DNA from: JBBRHQ01 sp963840235
GTDB taxonomy: Bacteria; Actinomycetota; Thermoleophilia; Solirubrobacterales; 70-9
Direction: 5' to 3'
Length of the DNA stretch: 64,000 nt
NCBI GenBank assembly: GCA_963840235.1
Contig: CAWIYC010000002.1
Span: forward strand, 186,001-250,000
In this document: one piece after another, positions 32,217 through 39,652 of the stretch
How positions within the stretch are numbered: the stretch's first letter is position 1
Layout: the number at the start of each line of letters is the position of its first letter
Made by a program: the position numbers and the translations under genes
Notes under the pieces: model-generated
The model's database searches: none
Seen by the model: only the letters and a program-made list of their open reading frames with translations
Told to the model about the DNA's origin: nothing

Positions 32217-33754
32217 GCTATGTCGGCCGGGACGGATCATCGGGCGGGTGGCATCGGATGGGAGGACCCATTGCCGAGCACCCGCCGTGGAGCGCAGGCA
32301 ATGGTGGGTCCCATCCGATGACGGGACCCGCCGGCCGATCCAATCGCACCGACACCGTCGGAGACCTGGCGATCGTGCTGCACAGCCACATGCCCTACGT
32401 CGAAGGTTTCGGGACCTATCCCTTTGGCGAGGAGTGGCTGTTCGACGCGGTGGTCCGGTCGTACCTGCCGGTCTTGGAGGTGGCGAGGGATCTGACGATG
32501 ACCGTCACTCCGGTCCTGGCCGACCAGCTCGAGGACCCGGGGACGCGGGACCGCTTGCGGGAATTCCTGGTCTCCTACCGGGTCGGCAGCGCCGAGGCGG
32601 ACGCCCGTGATCTCGAGCCCGAGTGCCGGCCGGCCGCCGAGTACGAGCTGGCCCGCTACCGGCATGCGCTCGAGCTGCTCGATCGGGGCGGGGGAGACGT
32701 GCTGGGGCTGTTCAGGGAGGCGCAGAAGTCCGGGAGGGTTGCGCTGGCCGCCTCGGCGGCGACTCACGCGGTGCTGCCGCTGCTGGCGACCCGCGCCGGG
32801 ATCGCCCTCCAGATCGACGCCGGGGTGCGCTCGCACCGGCGCCGCTTCGGCTGGGAGGGCGGCTTCTGGTTGCCGGAGTGCGCATACGAGCCGGGGCTGG
32901 AGTGGCGGCTGGCCGAGCATGGCGTGCGCTGGTTCTGCCTCAACCAGAGTGCCCATGAGCCAGGCACCGCTGCCCTGGCTCCGGTCGTCACCGACGCCGG
33001 CGCGGTCGCCTTCACCATCGATTGGGAGGCCGTGCAGTGGCTGTGGTCGCTCGGCGGCTATCCCTCGACGGCGCCCTACGCCCAGTTCGCCGGCCAATCG
33101 CTGCGGGGGACGAGGATGTGGCGGATCGGCGGCGGTCCCTACGACCCGGACGCGGCCCGGGAGTCGGCGCGCCGGCAGGCTGCCGAGTTCTGCGTCGCAG
33201 CGGCTGCCCGCCTCGGCGCCTTTGGCGAGGACAGCGGCAGCCGCGGCCTGCTGGTGTTCGCCGTGGACACCGAGTTGATCGGCCACTGGTGGTCGGAGGG
33301 ACCCGAATGGCTGGCCGAGGTGCTGCGACTGGCACCCGGGCACGGGTTGCGGCTGCTGACCCTGCCCCAGGCGTTGGAGGAGCACCGCCCCCTGGTGCGG
33401 CCGCTCCGGACCTCGAGCTGGGGTGAGGGGGGCGACCTGCGCACCTGGGACTCGGCCCGCGTCGCCGATCTGGCCTGGGGGGCGCGGCGGCTCGAGCTGC
33501 GTCTGCTGCGGGCGCTTGGCAGCGGGCTCGGCCGGAGGGCGGCGATGCGAGCGGCCCGCGAGCTGATGGCGGTCCAGTCGAGTGACTGGGCATTCCTCGA
33601 CGGACGCCGCCAGGCGGGCGAATACGCCTTCCTGCGGGCCGTCAACCACTCCCTGGCGATGCTCGAGGCCATAGACTCAGCCGCGGCCTCACCCGATCCC
33701 CGCATGCGAGCCCTGGCACCGGATCTCAACCTCGCCCCGCTCCTGCAGCCGTAG
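32213..33754 (+). CDS. GH57 (DUF1957) 1,4-alpha-glucan branching enzyme
   Basis: The catalytic region begins L-A-I-V-L-H-S-H-M-P-Y-V near residue 51 and includes G-E-E-W-L-F. The nucleophile region is L-P-E-C-A-Y-E-P-G and the acid/base Asp region F-A-V-D-T-E-L-I-G-H-W-W, both as in GH57 branching enzymes. Length (513) is near that of M. tuberculosis Rv3031. Two starts are possible: ATG 32213, which overlaps the methyltransferase stop (ATGA coupling), or ATG 32318. The first 35 residues from 32213 are encoded by a large inverted repeat and look non-conserved, so the later start may be real. The enzyme should introduce alpha-1,6 branches into a glucan made by the next gene. Confidence 0.88.
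   Translation: MSYVGRDGSSGGWHRMGGPIAEHPPWSAGNGGSHPMTGPAGRSNRTDTVGDLAIVLHSHMPYVEGFGTYPFGEEWLFDAVVRSYLPVLEVARDLTMTVTPVLADQLEDPGTRDRLREFLVSYRVGSAEADARDLEPECRPAAEYELARYRHALELLDRGGGDVLGLFREAQKSGRVALAASAATHAVLPLLATRAGIALQIDAGVRSHRRRFGWEGGFWLPECAYEPGLEWRLAEHGVRWFCLNQSAHEPGTAALAPVVTDAGAVAFTIDWEAVQWLWSLGGYPSTAPYAQFAGQSLRGTRMWRIGGGPYDPDAARESARRQAAEFCVAAAARLGAFGEDSGSRGLLVFAVDTELIGHWWSEGPEWLAEVLRLAPGHGLRLLTLPQALEEHRPLVRPLRTSSWGEGGDLRTWDSARVADLAWGARRLELRLLRALGSGLGRRAAMRAARELMAVQSSDWAFLDGRRQAGEYAFLRAVNHSLAMLEAIDSAAASPDPRMRALAPDLNLAPLLQP
32252..32320 (+). repeat. 24-bp imperfect inverted repeat at the GH57 gene start
   Basis: The arms at 32252-32275 and 32297-32320 begin and end with CATCGGATGGGA and CATTGCC respectively (in complement on the other side). 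They differ at only a few central bases and are separated by 21 nt. The right arm ends on the ATG of the alternative GH57 start, so the hairpin would hide that start. Confidence 0.7.
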
Positions 33755-33763
33755 GGGGGTGCC

Positions 33764-34957
33764 ATGATGCGCGTCCTCATCCTCTCCTGGGAGTACCCGC
33801 CGCTGATCGAGGGCGGTCTCGCCCGCCACGTTCGCAAGCTCTCCGAGGCCCTGGTCGAGTCCGACGTCGAGGTGCACGTGCTCACGCGCGGCGGCGAGGA
33901 GTCGCCGGCCGAGGAGCGCGGCGAAGGAGTCTGGATTCACCGCATCCGCGAGCCAAACCGCCCCACCGACCTGGGCGAGTTCGTAGCCTGGGTGGAGCGG
34001 ATGAACTCAGACATGCTCGCCGCCGGGGTCGAGCTCGGCGACCGCCACACCTTCGACGTCGTCCACGGCCACGATTGGCTCGTCGCCAACGCCTGCGACC
34101 ATCTCGCCAAGCGTTTCGGGGTACCGCTGGTGACGACCATCCACGCCACCGAGCACGGCCGCCACCAGGGCTGGGTCGAGCAGCACCCGCAGACCTACAT
34201 CCACGGAGTCGAGCGCTGGATCACCAATCGCTCCGAGAGGGTGATCGCCTGCTCGCACTACATGCGCGAGCAGATCGTCGACATCTTCGGCGTCGAGGAG
34301 TGGAAGGTGACCGTCATACCCAACGGCATAGACCCCGAGGACCTGCGCCCGCAGGACCCGGCTGAGCTCGAGCGCCTCCGCGGCGAGTTCGCCGACCCGG
34401 ACCAGAAGCTGGTCCTGCTGATCGGCCGCCTCGTCTATGAGAAGGGGTTCCAGCTGGCACTCGAGGCGATGCCGAAGGTGATTGAGGACGTGCCGGGCAC
34501 CCGTTTCCTCGTCGCCGGGTCAGGGACCCACGAGGCCGAGCTGCACAAGCAGGCCGAGGAGCTCGGCCTGGGCGAGCACGGGACATTTCTCGGCTGGATC
34601 GGCGACGACGTCCTGCACTCCCTCTACGCGATCGCCGACCTCACCGTGGTCCCCTCGATCTACGAGCCCTTCGGCCTGGTCGCGCTCGAGGCGATGGCCT
34701 CGGGGTGCCCCTGCATCGTCGCTGACACCGGTGGCCTGCGCGAGGTCGTCCCCCACGAGGAGGTGGGGCTGCGCTTCCGCCCCCGCGACCCCGAGGCGCT
34801 GGCAGAGGTCGCAATCCGGGTCCTCTCCGACGACGAGCTGGGCAGGCGCCTGGTGGCCGAGGCCTTCGAGCATCTGCGGCGCTTCGACTGGGCCGACATT
34901 GCCGAGCAGACGGTGGCCGTCTACGAGGGCCTGCTGGCCGAGACCAGCCGGACCTGA
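33764..34957 (+). CDS. GT4-family alpha-glucosyltransferase (glycogen-synthase type, Rv3032-like)
   Basis: This 397-residue GT-B enzyme starts R-V-L-I-L-S-W-E-Y-P-P-L-I-E-G-G-L-A-R-H-V, the glycogen-synthase-like donor loop. It has H-G-H-D-W-L near 105, I-P-N-G-I-D near 185, L-I-G-R-L-V-Y-E-K-G and the retaining GT4 motif E-P-F-G-L-V-A-L-E-A-M near 302. In M. tuberculosis the orthologous position is Rv3032, an alpha-1,4-glucosyltransferase for methylglucose lipopolysaccharide and glycogen. It lies 9 nt after the GH57 gene behind a G-rich ribosome site, so the two are co-expressed. A glucan elongation role is well supported; the specific polymer is inferred. Confidence 0.88.
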   Translation: MMRVLILSWEYPPLIEGGLARHVRKLSEALVESDVEVHVLTRGGEESPAEERGEGVWIHRIREPNRPTDLGEFVAWVERMNSDMLAAGVELGDRHTFDVVHGHDWLVANACDHLAKRFGVPLVTTIHATEHGRHQGWVEQHPQTYIHGVERWITNRSERVIACSHYMREQIVDIFGVEEWKVTVIPNGIDPEDLRPQDPAELERLRGEFADPDQKLVLLIGRLVYEKGFQLALEAMPKVIEDVPGTRFLVAGSGTHEAELHKQAEELGLGEHGTFLGWIGDDVLHSLYAIADLTVVPSIYEPFGLVALEAMASGCPCIVADTGGLREVVPHEEVGLRFRPRDPEALAEVAIRVLSDDELGRRLVAEAFEHLRRFDWADIAEQTVAVYEGLLAETSRT

Positions 34958-34967
34958 GCCGCGGCCC

Positions 34968-35588
34968 TCAGCCAGGCTCGACCGGGCGGGGCCAGCGCAG
35001 CTTCCGCGGCGTCTCGCGGATGCGGATCACCCGTGCCGGGACACCGCCGACGACCGCGTTGGCGGGCACGTCCCTGGTCACCACCGCGTTGGTGCCGATG
35101 ACGGAGTTGTCGCCGACGCGCACGCCGCGCAGGATGCAGGCGCCGTAGCCGATCCAGACGTTCGACCCGACCTCGACGTCGCGCTTGTAGATGCCCTGCC
35201 GGCGGATCGGGGTCTCGACGTCGACGACCCCGTGGTCGAAGTCGATGAACATCACCCGGTCGGCGATCACGCACTGCTCGCCGATACGCACCCTTTGGAA
35301 GGCCGAGATCGTGCACTCCTGTCCGAACACGGTCTTGTCCCCGATCTCGACCACGCCCTCGTGGCAGCGGATCTTGGTGCCGTCGCCGACCCAGACGAAG
35401 CGGCCGAAGCGGATCCGGCCCCGGCGGCCGATCTGAATCGCGAGGCCGCGGCCGAGGAACACCATCCCGGCGGTGCTCCAGCGCCAGCCGGCGACGGTGA
35501 ACAGGCGTCGCCACAGATAGCGCCAGAGCAGCCTCCCGTACGTCGGGTTGAGCATCCGGTTGGCGGCGAGGAATCGCAGGCGGCGCAT
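34968..35588 (-). CDS. Hexapeptide-repeat (LbH) acyltransferase, Rv3034c-like position
   Basis: This 206-residue protein has a left-handed beta-helix built of hexapeptide turns (I-G-D-K-T-V-F-G; V-G-S-N-V-W-I-G-Y-G-A-C-I; V-G-D-N-S-V-I-G-T-N-A-V-V) and the end signature V-V-G-G-V-P-A-R-V-I-R. Acetyl- or acyl-CoA-dependent O-acylation is the usual reaction. The aromatic, basic N-terminus (R-L-L-W-R-Y-L-W-R-R-L-F) could touch the membrane. In M. tuberculosis a putative acyltransferase of this fold (Rv3034c) sits close to Rv3030-Rv3032, so acylation of the glucan is plausible. It converges with the GT4 gene and diverges from meaB with a shared promoter region. Confidence 0.85.
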   Translation of the reverse strand: MRRLRFLAANRMLNPTYGRLLWRYLWRRLFTVAGWRWSTAGMVFLGRGLAIQIGRRGRIRFGRFVWVGDGTKIRCHEGVVEIGDKTVFGQECTISAFQRVRIGEQCVIADRVMFIDFDHGVVDVETPIRRQGIYKRDVEVGSNVWIGYGACILRGVRVGDNSVIGTNAVVTRDVPANAVVGGVPARVIRIRETPRKLRWPRPVEPG

Positions 35589-35597
35589 CGCGGCGTG

Positions 35598-35607
35598 ACT
35601 CTAGACT
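35598..35607. promoter_or_regulatory. Overlapping divergent -10 elements (acyltransferase and meaB)
   Basis: On the plus strand TAGACT (35602-35607) lies 9 nt before the meaB ATG. On the minus strand TAGAGT (35603-35598) lies 9 nt before the acyltransferase ATG. The two hexamers share the central TA of a TCTAGA palindrome, so only one polymerase could bind at a time. Confidence 0.55.
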
Positions 35608-35616
35608 GAGCGCGGC

Positions 35617-36579
35617 ATGGCCGACGTCACCGAATCAGCCTCGCTGGCCGAGCGCCTCGTGGGCGGCGACAAGCGGGCGCTGGCCCGCGCGATCACCCTG
35701 ATCGAGTCCGACGACCCGGCGGGCTGGGAGCTCGTGCGCGAGGTCTATCCGCGCACCGGATCCGCCCGGATCATCGGCTTCACCGGCCCTCCAGGGGTCG
35801 GCAAGAGCACCCTGATCGGGGCCCTCACCGCCGTGCTGCGAAAGGCCGAGCGCGATGTCGCCGTGCTCTCGATCGATCCCTCGAGCCCGTTCACGCGCGG
35901 CGCCCTGCTCGGCGACCGGATCCGGCTCTCCGAGCACTTCCTCGACCCCGGCGTCTTCATCCGCTCGATGGCTTCCCGGGGGGCGCTCGGGGGTCTCTCG
36001 GAGGCGGCGCTGCAGGTGGCCCTGGTGATGGACGCAGCCGGCAAGGACGACGTCCTGATCGAGACTGTCGGCGTCGGCCAGGCGGAGATCGACATCGTCG
36101 ACCACGCCGACACCATCGTGCTGGTGCTGATGCCGGGCTCCGGCGACTCGATCCAGGCGCTGAAGGCCGGGGTGATGGAGATTCCCGACGTGATCGTCGT
36201 CAACAAGTCCGATCACCCGATGACCGACACGATGGTGCGGGAGGTCCGCAGCGTGCTCGCCCTCGCCCACGATCCGGAGGGCTGGCGGGTGCCGATCCTG
36301 CGGACCGAGGCGACGAGGGGGGAGGGGGTCGCCGAGCTCAAACAGAAGATCGACGAGCACCGGGCCTTGATCGAGGCGGAGGGAACCCTGGAGCAGCGAC
36401 GGGCGCGCAACCTCCGCAACGAGGTCCTCGGCATCGCCGCCTCGCGCCTCCGCCGCCGCCTCGAGGAGTCGGTCGCCGGGGACGCCGAGACCGCTTCGCT
36501 TCTGGACCGGGTGGTGAGGCGCGAGCTCGACCCGGCGAGCGCCGCCGCAGAGCTGCTGCGGCGCCGCGACGATGACTGA
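35617..36579 (+). CDS. meaB: MeaB/ArgK-family GTPase, chaperone of B12-dependent acyl-CoA mutase
   Basis: MeaB-type G proteins load and protect the cobalamin cofactor of methylmalonyl-CoA or isobutyryl-CoA mutase. The 320 residues contain P-loop G-P-P-G-V-G-K-S-T (57-65), D-P-S-S-P-F-T-R-G-A-L-L-G-D-R-I-R (the family's switch region), E-T-V-G-V-G-Q-A-E and the guanine motif N-K-S-D. A C-terminal dimerisation arm is present. The likely client is the two-part mutase encoded at 45496 and 50044. It overlaps the PRC-barrel gene by 8 nt. The older label arginine kinase (ArgK) is not supported. Confidence 0.93.
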   Translation: MADVTESASLAERLVGGDKRALARAITLIESDDPAGWELVREVYPRTGSARIIGFTGPPGVGKSTLIGALTAVLRKAERDVAVLSIDPSSPFTRGALLGDRIRLSEHFLDPGVFIRSMASRGALGGLSEAALQVALVMDAAGKDDVLIETVGVGQAEIDIVDHADTIVLVLMPGSGDSIQALKAGVMEIPDVIVVNKSDHPMTDTMVREVRSVLALAHDPEGWRVPILRTEATRGEGVAELKQKIDEHRALIEAEGTLEQRRARNLRNEVLGIAASRLRRRLEESVAGDAETASLLDRVVRRELDPASAAAELLRRRDDD

Positions 36580-37021
36580 GGCCAGGCGCGCTCGCGGCCG
36601 CCGCCAGCTCCCCTCGCTCGAGCAGGCGCTCGCCTGGGTAGGCGACGGGATCGACGACCTCGGCGGATCAGGCGTCGCCCGGGTGCAGGCGATCTTCGTC
36701 GACGCTGGAAGCGACGAGCCGTCCTGGGTCATCGCCAAGCTCGGCCGCTTCGGCAAGGCGGTGGCGATCCCGGTCCACGACTGCGCTGCCGTCGCCGGGC
36801 GGGTCTGGGTCCCGCACGAGCGCGAGGTCGTCCGCGCCGCCCCCAGCGTCGACCCCGGGCAGCCGTTCGCGCGCGAGCACGAGTTGGCGATCTGCGCCCA
36901 CTACGGAATCCACGAGGGTTTCGGCCGTGCCGGCGAGGTCGCCTCGCGCCCGCAGGGAGAGATCACCTCCCGGCCGGCGCCAGTGGCCGGAGGGCAGCAG
37001 CCGCCGCCGGACTCCGGCTAG
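36572..37021 (+). CDS. Small PRC-barrel-like protein
   Basis: The protein has 149 residues. The middle region (about 28-115) resembles the PRC-barrel of actinobacterial stress proteins: V-Q-A-I-F-V-D-A-G-S-D-E-P-S-W-V-I-A-K-L-G-R-F-G, then V-W-V-P-H-E-R-E-V-V-R-A-A-P-S-V-D-P and a final H-Y-G-I. Both ends are charged or Pro/Gly-rich and likely disordered. It overlaps meaB by 8 nt and meets the convergent acyl-CoA dehydrogenase stop with a 4-nt overlap. PRC barrels bind proteins or RNA; the partner here is unknown. Confidence 0.7.
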   Translation: MTEARRARGRRQLPSLEQALAWVGDGIDDLGGSGVARVQAIFVDAGSDEPSWVIAKLGRFGKAVAIPVHDCAAVAGRVWVPHEREVVRAAPSVDPGQPFAREHELAICAHYGIHEGFGRAGEVASRPQGEITSRPAPVAGGQQPPPDSG

Positions 37022-38160
37022 CAGCCGAGCTGGCGCGCGATCACCATCTGCTGCACTTCGTCGGTGCCCTCGCCGATGGTGAGGATCTTGGCGTCGCGGT
37101 AGAAGCGGCAGACCGGGTACTCCTCGATGTAGCCGTAGCCGCCGTGTATCTGCACCGCCTCCTCGGTCGCCCGCACCGCCAGACGCCCGGTGATCAGCTT
37201 CGCCTGGGCCGCGGTCAGGGTGAACGACTCCCCGCTGTCCTTCTCCAGCGCCGCCCGGTGCGTCAGCAGGCGCGCCGCCTCGATCTGGGCCGATAGGTCG
37301 GCGATCTTCGCCTGGATCGCCTGGAAGCTGGCGATCGGCTTGCCGAAGGCGCGGCGCTCCTTGGCGTAGGAGATCGCCTCGTCGAGCGCTCCCTGGGCGA
37401 GGCCGACGCCCATCGCCGCGACGCCGATGCGGCCGCCGTCGAGGATGTGGAGGAAGTTCTTGAAGCCCTCGCCGCGGCGTCCGAGCAGGCTCGCCTCCGG
37501 GACGCGGCAGTCCTCGAAGGAGAGCGGCCTCGTGTCGGAGGCGTTCCAGCCCATCTTCCGGTACGGCTCTCCCGCCTCGTAGCCCGGAGTCCCGTTGGGG
37601 ACGATGATGTTGGAGATCTCGCGCTGCCCGTTCGGGCCGGTGACGGCGGTGATGGTGACGCAGCCCGAGATCTCCGTGCCCGAGTTGGTGATGAACTGCT
37701 TGGCGCCGTTTATCACCCACTCTCCATCCTCGAGGCTTGCCGTGGTCCGGGTCGCGCCGGCATCCGACCCGGCCTCCGGCTCGGTCAGGCCGAAGGCGGC
37801 GAGCCGCTCGCCGCTGCAGAGCCGCGGCAGCCACTCGCTCTTCTGCTCCTCGGAGCCCCAGAGGTGGATCGGCATCGTCCCCAGCGAGGTGTGGGCGGCC
37901 ATCGTGATGCAGACCGAGGAGTCGACCCGCGCCAGCTCCTCGACCGCGAGCGCGTAGGAGAGCGTGTCGGCGCCGCCACCCCCGTACTCCGGGGGGAAGG
38001 GAATGCCCATCAGCCCGAGCCCGCCCATCTTGGCGACGATCTCGTAGGGGAAGGACTTCGTCCGGTCGAGCTCCGCCGCCACGGGCGCGACCTCGGCGCG
38101 GGCGAACTCGCGCACCGTGTCGCGCAGCAGCCGCTGCTCGTCGCTCAGCTCGAAATCCAC
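37018..38160 (-). CDS. Acyl-CoA dehydrogenase
   Basis: The protein has 380 residues, a standard FAD-dependent acyl-CoA dehydrogenase length. Visible are the N-terminal helical domain, the FAD-binding segment C-I-T-M-A-A-H-T-S-L-G and F-G-L-T-E-P-E-A-G-S-D-A-G. R-R-A-F-G-K-P-I-A-S-F-Q-A-I-Q and I-H-G-G-Y-G-Y-I-E-E-Y-P-V-C-R-F-Y-R-D-A-K follow. The catalytic base is the Glu of I-G-E-G-T-D-E-V-Q. It should pass electrons to the ETF encoded at 55.4-57.3 kb. The GTG start has TAGGGT 6 nt upstream. It follows the alcohol oxidase and aldehyde dehydrogenase genes on the same strand. Chain-length preference cannot be read. Confidence 0.93.
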   Translation of the reverse strand: MDFELSDEQRLLRDTVREFARAEVAPVAAELDRTKSFPYEIVAKMGGLGLMGIPFPPEYGGGGADTLSYALAVEELARVDSSVCITMAAHTSLGTMPIHLWGSEEQKSEWLPRLCSGERLAAFGLTEPEAGSDAGATRTTASLEDGEWVINGAKQFITNSGTEISGCVTITAVTGPNGQREISNIIVPNGTPGYEAGEPYRKMGWNASDTRPLSFEDCRVPEASLLGRRGEGFKNFLHILDGGRIGVAAMGVGLAQGALDEAISYAKERRAFGKPIASFQAIQAKIADLSAQIEAARLLTHRAALEKDSGESFTLTAAQAKLITGRLAVRATEEAVQIHGGYGYIEEYPVCRFYRDAKILTIGEGTDEVQQMVIARQLGC

Positions 38161-38166
38161 ACCGCC

Positions 38167-38172
38167 ACCCTA
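38167..38172 (-). promoter_or_regulatory. -10-like TAGGGT before the acyl-CoA dehydrogenase
   Basis: On the minus strand TAGGGT ends 6 nt before the GTG start at 38160. It fits the TANNNT pattern of probable leaderless starts in this window. Confidence 0.35.
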
Positions 38173-38198
38173 TTGAGCGCCGGCCCCGCCCCGTCTGG

Positions 38199-39635
38199 CT
38201 AGAGCTGAAGGGACTTGACCTGGAGCAACTCCTCGATCCCGTAGCGGCCGTTCTCGCGACCGTGGCCGGACTGCTTGTAGCCGCCGAAGGGGGCGAGCGG
38301 GTTGTAGGTGCCGCCGTTGATCTCGATCTGGCCGGTGCGGATGCGTCGGGCAACCTCGATCGCGCGCTCCTCGCTCCCTGACCAGACCCCGCCGGAGAGC
38401 CCGTAGCTGCTGTCGTTGGCGATTCGCACGGCGTCGGCCTCGTCCTCGTATGGCTGGATCGCCAGCACCGGTCCGAAGATCTCCTCCTGGGCGATCGTCA
38501 TCTCCGGCGTGACCTCGCTGAACACCGTCGGCCTGACGAAGTAGCCGCGGTCGAGCCCCTCGGGGGACTCGGCGCCGCCGGTGACGAGCTTCGCGCCCTC
38601 CTCGACGCCCTTGCGGATGTAGCCGCGGACGCGCTCGCGCTGGACGTCGGAGACGAGCGGACCGAGCCGGGTCCCGGCGTCGAAGGGATCCCCCGGCGTG
38701 AACCACTCCGCCGTGGCTGCCGCGATCTCCTCGACCGTCCCCAGCTGATCGCGCGGCACCAGCATCCGCGTCAGCGCGCTGCAGGTCTGGCCCGAGTTGA
38801 GGTAGCACTTGCCGACCCCGTCCTGGACCGCGCGCTCGAAGTCGGCGTCCTCGAGGATCACGTTGGGCGACTTCCCGCCCAGCTCCAGCGCCACCGGCTT
38901 GACCGTCGCCGAGGCCAGCTCCGAAACCCGCTTGCCGGCCCTGGTCGAGCCGGTGAAGGAGACCATGTCCACCTGGGGATGGCCGGCAACCGCCTCGCCG
39001 ACGACCGGGCCGGTCCCGGTGACGAGGTTGAAGACACCCGGTGGCAGCCCGACCGACTCGATGATCTCGGCCAGGATGAAGGCATTCAGCGGCACCACCT
39101 CGCTCGGCTTGAGGACGACGGTGCAGCCCGCCGCCAGCGCCGGCGCGACCTTGAGCGCGATCTGGTTCAGGGGGTAGTTCCAGGGGGTGATCGCGCCGAG
39201 CACGCCGACCGGCTCGCGCAGCACCCGCGAGTTGCCGATCTGCTCCTCCCAGGCAACCTCCTCCATCAGCGCCGGCATCGCGCCGAACTGCATCGTCGGC
39301 AGCCCGGCCTGGATCTGGACCGAGAGCTTCAGCGGCATCCCCAGCTCCTGGGAGATCGTCGCCGCGATCTCCTCCGAGCGCTCGCCCAGCCCGGCCGAGA
39401 TCGCCGCCAGGTGGGACGCCCGCTCCTCGCGACTGGTCGCCGCCCAGGAGTCGAAGGCGTCGCGCGCCGCCCCGACTGCGCGCTCGGCGTCCTCTGCCGT
39501 CCCGGCTGGGATCGTCCCCATCACCTCCTCGGTGGACGGGTTGATCACCTCGATCGTCTCGGAGCTCTGGGGGTCGGTCCACTCGCCGCCGATGAAGAGC
39601 TTGTCGCGGGTCTGGACCTCTGCCGTGGTCGCCAT
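38199..39635 (-). CDS. NAD(P)-dependent aldehyde dehydrogenase
   Basis: The protein has about 478 residues from ATG 39635, with a purine-rich ribosome site (AGGAAGGAA) upstream. ALDH landmarks are the T-P-W-N-Y-P-L-N-Q segment, K-P-S-E-V-V-P, the nucleotide-binding G-S-T-R-A-G-K, the general base E-L-G-G-K-S-P and the catalytic Cys in S-G-Q-T-C-S-A. E-E-I-F-G-P-V-L follows near the end. It oxidises aldehydes to acids. The gene lies 17 nt after a GMC alcohol oxidase and before an acyl-CoA dehydrogenase, so an alcohol to aldehyde to acid route is likely. A frame reaching to 39977 is inside the oxidase gene and is not used. Confidence 0.93.
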   Translation of the reverse strand: MATTAEVQTRDKLFIGGEWTDPQSSETIEVINPSTEEVMGTIPAGTAEDAERAVGAARDAFDSWAATSREERASHLAAISAGLGERSEEIAATISQELGMPLKLSVQIQAGLPTMQFGAMPALMEEVAWEEQIGNSRVLREPVGVLGAITPWNYPLNQIALKVAPALAAGCTVVLKPSEVVPLNAFILAEIIESVGLPPGVFNLVTGTGPVVGEAVAGHPQVDMVSFTGSTRAGKRVSELASATVKPVALELGGKSPNVILEDADFERAVQDGVGKCYLNSGQTCSALTRMLVPRDQLGTVEEIAAATAEWFTPGDPFDAGTRLGPLVSDVQRERVRGYIRKGVEEGAKLVTGGAESPEGLDRGYFVRPTVFSEVTPEMTIAQEEIFGPVLAIQPYEDEADAVRIANDSSYGLSGGVWSGSEERAIEVARRIRTGQIEINGGTYNPLAPFGGYKQSGHGRENGRYGIEELLQVKSLQL

Positions 39636-39652
39636 CAGTTTCAGGTTCCTTC

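Noticed and set aside
34968..35588. Naming the hexapeptide transferase as the octanoyltransferase OctT
   Set aside because: As I recall, OctT of mycobacteria is encoded elsewhere, beside the glucosylphosphoglycerate phosphatase gene, and has a different fold. Only the positional likeness to Rv3034c is supported.
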